Shown here piece by piece: positions 32,431-39,168 of a stretch of DNA of 39,168 bases. Made by a program: the position numbers and the translations under genes. Below the pieces are notes generated by a model. It was not told where the DNA came from and searched no databases. It was given only the letters and a program-made list of their open reading frames with translations. The stretch is taken from contig JAHBMJ010000898.1 of the NCBI GenBank assembly GCA_018398765.1, positions 1 to 39,168 on the forward strand. The letters run 5' to 3'. How positions within the stretch are numbered: the first letter of the stretch is position 1; the number at the start of each line of letters is the position of its first letter. The DNA comes from Chromera velia. Lineage: Eukaryota; Sar; Chromeraceae.

Positions 32431-34138
32431 ACCAGGGCAGTGGAAGAAGGGAAGAATGTCGTTAGCGTCAGCAGGGGGACTGGCGGCTGTACAAGCCCCC
32501 GCTGAGGAGGGCGACTGGGCTTAAACGACCTAGAAATTAATTCAACACAGACTAGGAATTCAGACTTCAAGCATGAAAAAACCTTATATCATAGGGGTTT
32601 AGAATTGCTATCACAACACCCTATGAAGGGACATTGTCGGCTTTGCATCTATATAGCGCCTCAGGGGGGGGATGTCGGCCTCCGGCCAACGGCTATATAC
32701 AACGCCCCTGCAGGGGCGTAGCAGGTTGTAGGTAGGCGTTGGGAGAGCGCTTTCCACGGTAATGGACGAGCGTTCAAAAGCTGTTTCATTCACACATGTA
32801 TACCGACAAGGGCCTTCTTCCTACTTCTTCCATCTTCTTTCATAACAGATAAGAATGAATGAATCATGTTTGATTTTGATCTAACAACTAGATTTTGATA
32901 TATTAAAGGGTATAAGCTGATACATATTCATGAGTTTATCTCAATTTTTTGTCAATGAAGGATAATGAAGGGGTATAGCCTGTCTAAGACCTTATACATA
33001 CAACACCCTAGGGGCGTTACGCCTTTATATACAACGCCCTTAAGGCGTAGCCCCTTGGCACGTCTCCATATACTATGCCACCCCCCCCCCCCTATCTAGA
33101 CCCCTATCCTACATCAAAAAATTGTTTGTAAAAAAAAAAAAATGATCAGCACGTACTACAGTGATTACATTGCATGACAGTCGGCCCGTTGTCAAGAATT
33201 ATCAGGAATTCATGAATTGAAGGAAATACGAAAGTCTATTGAACAAGATGAAAGGCTAAAAATAAAATACATATTTTTTTGTATGTACTATCCCATATGT
33301 ACTTTCTAGTTCTTTCAAACTTACTCAAACTACGTCTTATACGCTCTAAAAAAACTGAAAGACTGTTGATCCCAACTAGTCAATTCTCTTTCTCATGGAA
33401 ATGTTCTTAAATTTTTTTTTTTAATTCATAATTATTAATAATCATTCAAAATCTCGTTCCAGATAGTTTCAAAAACCTCTATGAACCTAAGTACCACTTA
33501 AAAAAATATAATCAAGATGATCTTTATTTGCGGCATCGATTTTTAAGAGACCGTCCACGCATGCGGCGTAGATGATCAAAACATCGTCCAGATATGCGGC
33601 TTTGGCTTTAAAGACACCGTAAATTATCTGTGCCTGCAGCACGGACTTTCAAGTTTATTCAAAAATGGGGCTTGAACTTTCAAGTGGTAGTTAGGTTCAG
33701 GAAGGTCGTTCCAGATATCGTTTCATACTATGAGTGACTGTAGGCAACGTTGGTTACTAGTTGGTTACAATATATTATCATTTCCAGTATTGTTTTATTC
33801 CTTCACAAACCGTACATACTACGGCGTATGACACAAATGTTTCAACTTTTAACCTTTTGCATACAGTTTTGAGTTCTCATTTCATAATTGGTTTGACCCA
33901 GGGTTCGACCAGCCGTAGTCAATACTGTGTCATTTTATCACTATTCATCACGGATTGAATTTACACTGCTTCATTCAATTCAGTTCTCACTCGGCCTGCT
34001 TGGCCAGTCCGGGATGGCCCCCAGTCTTACCCACGCCCATCCGCATCATACTGAACCCGTATCACGAGTCAAAAGAGGTTTGAACAGTCTCCCTTGGGAT
34101 GTGTGGCCCCTTTTTTTCACGAACTTCCTTTCGGGGTA
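32431..34138. other. AT-rich spacer with small hairpin repeats
   Basis: Contains ACGCCCCTGCAGGGGCGT (32702-32719, perfect palindrome) and related TATATACAACGCCC... GGCGTAGC hairpins near 33000 and 33026-33055. A strongly AT-rich stretch follows to about 33960. No gene is recognised. Confidence 0.6.
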
Positions 34139-35864
34139 TCAGTTGAAGACGATCTTTCCAAACAGCGCAACTGGGTTGAGGGTGAACTCGCCCCCTTGAA
34201 TGAGACCGAGCGCAAAGATTCCGGGCACAATGCCGTAGTGGAGAACTTGGTGGATGTACTGGCTGTACACCCTCCCTACTCTCGTGTAGATCTGCACGCA
34301 CATCATGCAACCGCACACATGGACATGCAGGCATGACACGGAACATCGAGCATGTGCCGCGTGACGTACGTCGACACACATGCAGATGGACACACATTCA
34401 TTCAAAGAGGGTGACGGGGAGCTGGACGGTTGAGGGCGGGAATAAACCGAGATCGGTCAAGCACGAACAGGCGTCAATCAACTTGGGGCGGAAGAGAAAG
34501 AAAAGACGGACAATCAAACCGAAAGTCACACAATAAGCCTTGGCAGTGCCGGGCAATGTGAGGAGAAAGACGCATTAAAGCAGGGAACACGATTCTCTTA
34601 CGTGTTCGATGCATTACGCGATCATGCAATTCGACACATTGTCCATCGATCCTAAATTGCAAACACGGGGAAAAAGAGCGAGTTGAAGTCCGAATGCCTT
34701 CAATTGGGAGGCAAAGACAGACGGGGACATGCAAAAATAGAGCTCGAGGAGGTGAACCGTGAAAAGGGGAGAAATGCAGGTAAGAAAGACAAAGCCTTCA
34801 AGAGGCAGGCAAGCAGGTAGACTCTGTGGCAAATCCACTGTCTGCACGGGTAGAGAACAGACATGAAACACTGCAGCAGGGCGGACAGGCACGCAGACGC
34901 AGTCACTTTCTTTCCAGTTCGGGAGCAAGCAGACGCAATTCGTCCAACGATGTGCACAGAAGCAACAATTCAAAAGAGTGGAACAGGGACAGGGCAAATA
35001 GAAACAGAAGGAAAGACGGGGGCAGGTCAGGACAGGGCAGAGCCTATTCAGCAAAGGAAAGAAATGAACCGACAGACGTAACATATCGGTGGAGCAACCT
35101 GATCTTTCTTTGTTGCAGCAATGTTGTAGTAGTCCAACCATGACGGTGGGTGGATGCGTACACTCAGTGTGCCTGTATTGGATGGATGCATCACGGCCTG
35201 TCTAGTCTGAAACACAAAGAAAGAAAGACAGTCGGTCGGTTGGTCTGAACATCGGAGCGTAGCGGAGATCACTTCCAGACGAAATACTCAGAGAGAGTTA
35301 TGGACAACTGAGAAAACGTACATAATTCTGAAGGAGATGAGTCAACAAAAGCAGGGCACAACGGTGAGGACAAGTGTAAAATCTGGCAAGCAGAACGTTC
35401 GAAGTGGGGGCAAGTGTTGGCGTTGGTGCTGAAAGGCAAGAGGCACTGAAAGAAGAAGAGCTTGCATGTGTGGGAAAAAAGAAAAGAATGGGGGAAGTGA
35501 AACCTTAAAGATGCACATGTGGAGGATGAAGGGAAGAGTAGTATGATAGAACGAAAAGCGAAACCAGGTAGTGTGTATGAGAAAGGAGTGGCCAAGAGGG
35601 GGGGGGAGACGGGAAGCGGAAGAAAAAGACCGTCTGGGAGAAGGCGCGTAGAAGAAGGGTTATAAAATGCTTCCATAAAGCGATAAAGCAGAATCCTCGT
35701 GACAATGGAGTGAAGGAAGGCACGGGACACACTGCCTGCCGAAAAGACACCACGGCTTTCTGTTTCCAGAGAGAATGCAAAAAAGACATGAAAATGGGCA
35801 AAGCGCAGAAGAAACTGACTCTCATGAGCTTTTGCTCCTGATCCTTGCTCATTGACTGTCCCAT
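34139..35864 (-). CDS. TOM7-like mitochondrial import subunit
   Basis: Two minus-strand exons: 35864-35820 (MGQSMSKDQEQKLMR, then GTCAGT donor) and 34291-34139 (acceptor GCGTGCAG, ends TGA). Both junctions are in phase 0 and give 65 residues, the usual size of Tom7. The second exon reads QVLHYGIVPGIFALGLIQGG, matching the Tom7 membrane segment (hydrophobic helix starting HxG with the conserved Pro, then LG and a Gly pair). Tom7 is a small outer-membrane component of the TOM complex that modulates its assembly. The choice of first exon is an inference, since another spliceable segment lies near 35200 within the 1.5-kb intron. Confidence 0.6.
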
Positions 35865-36706
35865 GGTGCCCCGCTGTCTTCGCACACGCGTGGGCCAGCA
35901 AGAAGTCCACGATGTAAGAGTCTGTTCAAGGAGACGGCAAACCCTTCTACTAACAAAGCGTCAGTGTGCTTAGAGCGGAGCTGACAATTGCAGGCGACGG
36001 GACCAGACAGCAAGGGTGCTTGAACAGTAGGGGAAATCCACCGCTACACAACCTTGCTCTGACGCTTTCCGTGCAGGCAGGCACATGGAATGAGACTCTG
36101 TGGCTCTCGATCGATACTTGTCAAAATCTCGAAAGTATCGGAAAGTCATATGCCGCCGGCCGGATTAGGCGCCGCCGCGCGTGCGCATGCATGATCGAAT
36201 TAAAGCTGCATGGGCGCCGCCGCGGACAACCTCCAAACACCATTAATCGGATTTGTTTTGGTCTTTGAATCCTCCTTAATTACGATCGAGTATATAGATA
36301 CATAACATCACACGTATGTACATTTCGGCAAATTTTTACGTTTTCGTTGTACCCTCAGTGTGTATATAAGTGGCTTCTTGAAGCTCCTGTCGGCGTTCAT
36401 GCAGGGCTTTCTGGTTGAATCCCGACAGCCATTGCCTGGGCGCATCCATTAGTCAAGTTGGTACATGGAAGCAGCGTCCATCGCTAAGGAAGGGGAGTAT
36501 CACAGCACGACTCCAACAGCACTGACAGTGCGTTGAAAGGTCAGATTTTATCCTGTCACTGCAATAGTGTGGGGGCTAAGCTGTGTAGACGGGCGCTTTG
36601 AAACACAGGACACGTTGTCCGTATGGAGACACGAATCAAAATTATTCGGCTAACTACTGAAATTGGAGCCTGAGGGTGAAACGTATCCTGAATTTTCTGT
36701 TTGCAG
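35865..36706. other. Spacer upstream of TOM7-like gene
   Basis: Probable divergent promoter region between the minus-strand TOM7-like gene and the plus-strand exon at 36707. A GC-rich patch (GCCGCCGGCCGG, 36151 onward) with ATGCATG motifs is the only notable content. Confidence 0.4.
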
Positions 36707-37369
36707 ATGGAGGAGCGCTCATTAACTAGTTCACGTCCTGATGCGCATGTGAGACTGCCCTTCTCGGGCCCTCTGGCTCCGAAGCTTCTGAAGGAGCAGA
36801 GCCCCTGGAGTGGAAGTTATGAGGGCGGAGAGGAGGAACACGGCACAGTGACTGACTGTCAGCCTGGCACAAATCGCCCCCCCTCCAGCCCGGGGACAGG
36901 AACCGGAGCACGGTCATCAACGGAGTCGTGCCCGGCACACGGGCTGGAGTCCCCCGCAACGGAGTCGAGTAGTTCAGCAGCCAGGTTACGCTTGCCTCAC
37001 ACAGTCTCCTTTCACAAAACAACAGTAACGACGATATTTTGTTTTCAACAAGATTCCTCGCCTTCGACACCTATTCGCTCAGCACAGGCGGGAGACATAT
37101 CAGGCGAGGTCGCTGCGTTCGTGGAAAAGCGGATGAATGCAGAGGAGCGATCTGAGAGGACTGCCCGCAAAAAGAAGCAGTACGTCCCGATAGAGCCCTC
37201 TCCGGAAGAACTGAAGAAGGAAAAAAGGCGACAAGAGAAGGAGAGGGAAAGACAAGAGAAAGAGAGGGAGAAGCAAGAAAAGGAAAAACAGCAAGAAAAA
37301 GAGAAAGAACAGCCGTTTGTGAGAAAAACAGGACGTCTCTTCTCCATGGGGCGTGGGTGGTATGGATGA
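36707..37369 (+). CDS. Coiled-coil protein exon, function unknown
   Basis: Plus-strand frame starting at ATG 36707 directly after TTTTCTGTTTGCAG, so the segment may be an internal or second exon. It ends at TGA 37367-37369. The N-terminal half is Ser/Pro/Gly-rich and low in structure. The C-terminal half reads DISGEVAAFVEKRMNAEERS and then a long Lys/Glu/Arg/Gln coiled coil (SPEELKKEKRRQEKERERQE), ending FVRKTGRLFSMGRGWYG. An optional 68-nt intron (GTTACG at about 36983, acceptor near 37050) cannot be excluded, since the frame is open through it. None of its roughly 14 Gln codons is TAR. I recognise no family. Confidence 0.65.
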   Translation: MEERSLTSSRPDAHVRLPFSGPLAPKLLKEQSPWSGSYEGGEEEHGTVTDCQPGTNRPPSSPGTGTGARSSTESCPAHGLESPATESSSSAARLRLPHTVSFHKTTVTTIFCFQQDSSPSTPIRSAQAGDISGEVAAFVEKRMNAEERSERTARKKKQYVPIEPSPEELKKEKRRQEKERERQEKEREKQEKEKQQEKEKEQPFVRKTGRLFSMGRGWYG

Positions 37370-37571
37370 CGTCTTGCGACGTGTAGAAATATAAACAAAT
37401 GAATGGAGGGATTGGGGCAGGGGAGGAAAGGCACAAAATCGTGGAGGGGACATGGAGGAATAAAATCGTGGAGGACTGCTGCTGCTGTTGTTCTTGTTGT
37501 TTGGTTTTAAGAAAGGCTTCCAGGGTATGAAAGTGAAATTTTGGTACCGCTCAGCTCCGACGCAAACTTAC

Positions 37572-37991
37572 TCTGTAATGTTGCGTTTCCAGAGAGACAG
37601 AGAGGGAAGAACTGTCAGGGGAGCTACCGAGCAGAGAGTTTCGTACCAGCGGTTGCGTTTTCCTAACTGAGTTACCAGCCAGTCACCTATGCCAAGGGGC
37701 GAAGAGGTTGAAATGGGGGGGGGCTGACGCTTTTGCCAAACGTGTGCACACTCCGTTCAGATGAAAAGGCTACATGCTTCAGAGGCGCGCACAGAGATCG
37801 AATGGATGCATCAGGGAGGGTTGTCCTTGTTTCACGTGCGAGTCAACGTCTGGAGGGAAAAGTGCATGCATGCATGCATGAATGGATGCATGGATGGATA
37901 CCTCCCAGTCTTGATGCACTTACCGGTGTAGGACCGAAGCCATGGAAGTGGCTTGATCGGATGGACGGCAGAATGAAGTGAAGAATTCGGG
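37572..37991 (-). CDS. Two exons of an unidentified gene (partial)
   Basis: Minus-strand exon 37991-37924 (acceptor CTTTTTGTAG, consensus donor GTAAGT) reads SLHSAVHPIKPLPWLRSYTG. Exon 37686-37572 (acceptor GGCATAG, donor GTAAGT) reads DWLVTQLGKRNRWYETLCSV and then a hydrophobic APLTVLPSLSLW. The two join in phase 1. Both donors match the consensus perfectly. Further exons on either side were not resolved; the next downstream exon would have to lie within or beyond the opposite-strand gene. The hydrophobic stretch suggests a membrane protein. Confidence 0.5.
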
Positions 37992-38194
37992 CTACAAAAA
38001 GAAAATGAACGGGGAATTCAGGAGAGGTACAGGGGGAAGGGAAGAAAGAGCGAGACTGCGGAACACTAAGGAGGAGAAATGAAGAAAGGGGGGAGAAAGA
38101 AAGGATTCCAGGTAGAGAAGGGACGGCGTTGTGGGAAAGAGGCGATATCGAAATACGAGTCAAGGACGCGATGATTCGGTCAATGCATTGGATC

Positions 38195-38400
38195 TTAGCA
38201 CCTCGGTTTCTTTCTCTGCTTCTTTCCTTACTTTCTTTCCTTCCTTTTTCTTCATTCATTCATCCATTCTTTCTTTCTTTCCTTCTTTCTTTCTTTCTTT
38301 GTTTGTTTCTTTCTCCCGTTTCTTTTTTCCATTCCTTCTTTTGTTTCGTTCTTCCTTCCACTCCTTCCTCCCCCCCCTTCCTCTTTTGTCTCCCCTCCCG
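38195..38400 (+). repeat. Pyrimidine-rich (TTTC)n tract
   Basis: CTTT/TTTC repeats, densest at 38260-38310; ORFs across it are artefacts. Confidence 0.9.
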
Positions 38401-38521
38401 CAAAAACAGAAACAGTTATGCTGCTTTATTTAATTCCCATTTGTCGAGGGTGCTGACCTTAATGAACTTCTATTTATGCATTCACATGCAACGAATGTTG
38501 AGGGGCGGCCCTCCCTCTGAT

Positions 38522-38788
38522 TCATTCCTTCATGATGAGCGTCGATGGGCGGCCATGTTCGTCGTACACTGTTCTTTCTCTCCTTCTCTCTGTTTGGGTA
38601 CTTTGAATCGTTCCCCTCCTTCTTCCCTGCATGTCTCCTCTTCCTGTGGTACTGCGTTCATGGAACTAGAGTTTATCTTTCGGATCGCGGTGAGCTTAAG
38701 CCCGGCTCCCACCTGTCTGAACGATATGACACTTCACTTCATCTCTCCCTTCTTCTCTCCCGGGGATGAAACTTGAACGCTCGGACAT
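38522..38788 (-). CDS. Possible small ORF with two in-frame TAA/TAG
   Basis: Minus-strand frame ATG 38788 to TGA 38522 (88 sense positions), crossed by TAA 38698 and TAG 38668. It encodes a polar, Arg/Glu/Thr-rich sequence (for example GRGDMQGRRRGTIQSTQTER). The purine bias of this strand can produce such composition by chance, so this is weak. Confidence 0.25.
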
Positions 38789-38908
38789 GGCAACAATGTT
38801 AAATGAAACTGAATGGACAGACAACCCATCAGTCTGCATGGGTGTGTTTGCATAGGAACAGGAGTGTCGTCTTTCTTGGCGTGCAGTGATTATGCATCAA
38901 GGAATGAA

Positions 38909-39001
38909 GTGCAGTTCAGTTGGGAACGGATCGTCGCTCCTCCATCCTCCCACCCCAGTTCAGTTGGGAATGGATCTTTGCTCCTCCATCTTCCCACCTC
39001 C
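38909..39001 (+). repeat. 46-bp tandem duplication
   Basis: Two adjacent copies beginning AGTTCAGTTGGGAA and containing GCTCCTCCATC, with a few substitutions. Confidence 0.9.
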
Positions 39002-39141
39002 ATCCTTGAAGTGTTTCCTCCTCCTGCATCCCTCTGTCTCGGCTCCCTTCCTCGTATCCATCCATGAACTTTGTTGATCATATTATCAGGCGAAAGGAAA
39101 GAGTCTTTCTGCCAAGGACACCTGCATGGTGGGAGTCTAAA

Positions 39142-39160
39142 TGTGTGTGTGTGTGTGTGA
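39142..39160 (+). repeat. (TG)n microsatellite
   Basis: Short TG run at the right edge. Confidence 0.9.
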
Positions 39161-39168
39161 GGGGAAGT

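Noticed and set aside
34614-35141. 175-residue Cys/Leu-rich minus-strand ORF
   Set aside because: No motif, splice logic or composition supporting a gene; lies in the TOM7-like intron.
35269-35910. 213-residue minus-strand ORF
   Set aside because: Low-complexity Phe/Ser/Leu composition; the overlapping short exon 35864-35820 in another frame fits TOM7 better.

Overview
The window looks like nuclear DNA of a microbial eukaryote (protist or alga). Genes are split by GT-AG introns with pyrimidine-rich 3' ends. Intergenic and intronic DNA is full of microsatellites and minisatellites, and there are Ty1/copia-type, LINE-like and small LTR retroelements. A hybrid histidine kinase and a TOM7-like protein are present. 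My best guess is a chromerid-type alveolate alga, but this rests on memory of similar (GACA)n-rich gene models and is not proven here.

Layout. 1-3159 (minus): Gag, protease and integrase of a Ty1/copia-order retroelement that runs off the left edge. 3160-4813: AT-rich spacer. 4814-14352 (minus): a large intron-rich gene for a membrane hybrid histidine kinase (membrane segments, HisKA, HATPase, receiver). I could phase its last nine exons exactly. 14353-15640: promoter and AT-rich spacer. 15640-17535: minisatellite with higher-order structure. 18076-18640: GC hairpin followed by a 32-bp repeat array. 18870-22222 (minus): multi-exon gene of unknown function with a small Cys-rich domain. 22975-24286: 5' half of a LINE-like reverse transcriptase. 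24371-26206 (plus): long ORF of unknown function. 27161-30477 (plus): an ORF interrupted by a 2.9-kb LTR element (27353-30245). 30653-32430: 3' half of the same LINE family. 32430-34138: AT-rich spacer with small hairpin repeats. 34139-35864 (minus): TOM7-like gene. 36707-37369 (plus): coiled-coil protein exon. 37572-37991 (minus): two exons of an unidentified gene.

The most interesting signal concerns stop codons. In several unrelated ORFs (18.9-22.2, 24.4-26.2, 28.1-29.8, 27.2/30.4 and the LINE halves) the coding frame runs straight through many TAA and TAG codons. These often sit where glutamine would fit, while nearly every frame finally ends at TGA. This is what a UAR=Gln code with UGA as the only stop would look like. 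Against it, the histidine kinase, TOM7 and coiled-coil exons use no internal TAR among roughly 45 glutamines. The main rival is therefore CpA-targeted (RIP-like) C-to-T mutation of mobile or decaying genes. Both readings are set out in the findings with the tests that would separate them.
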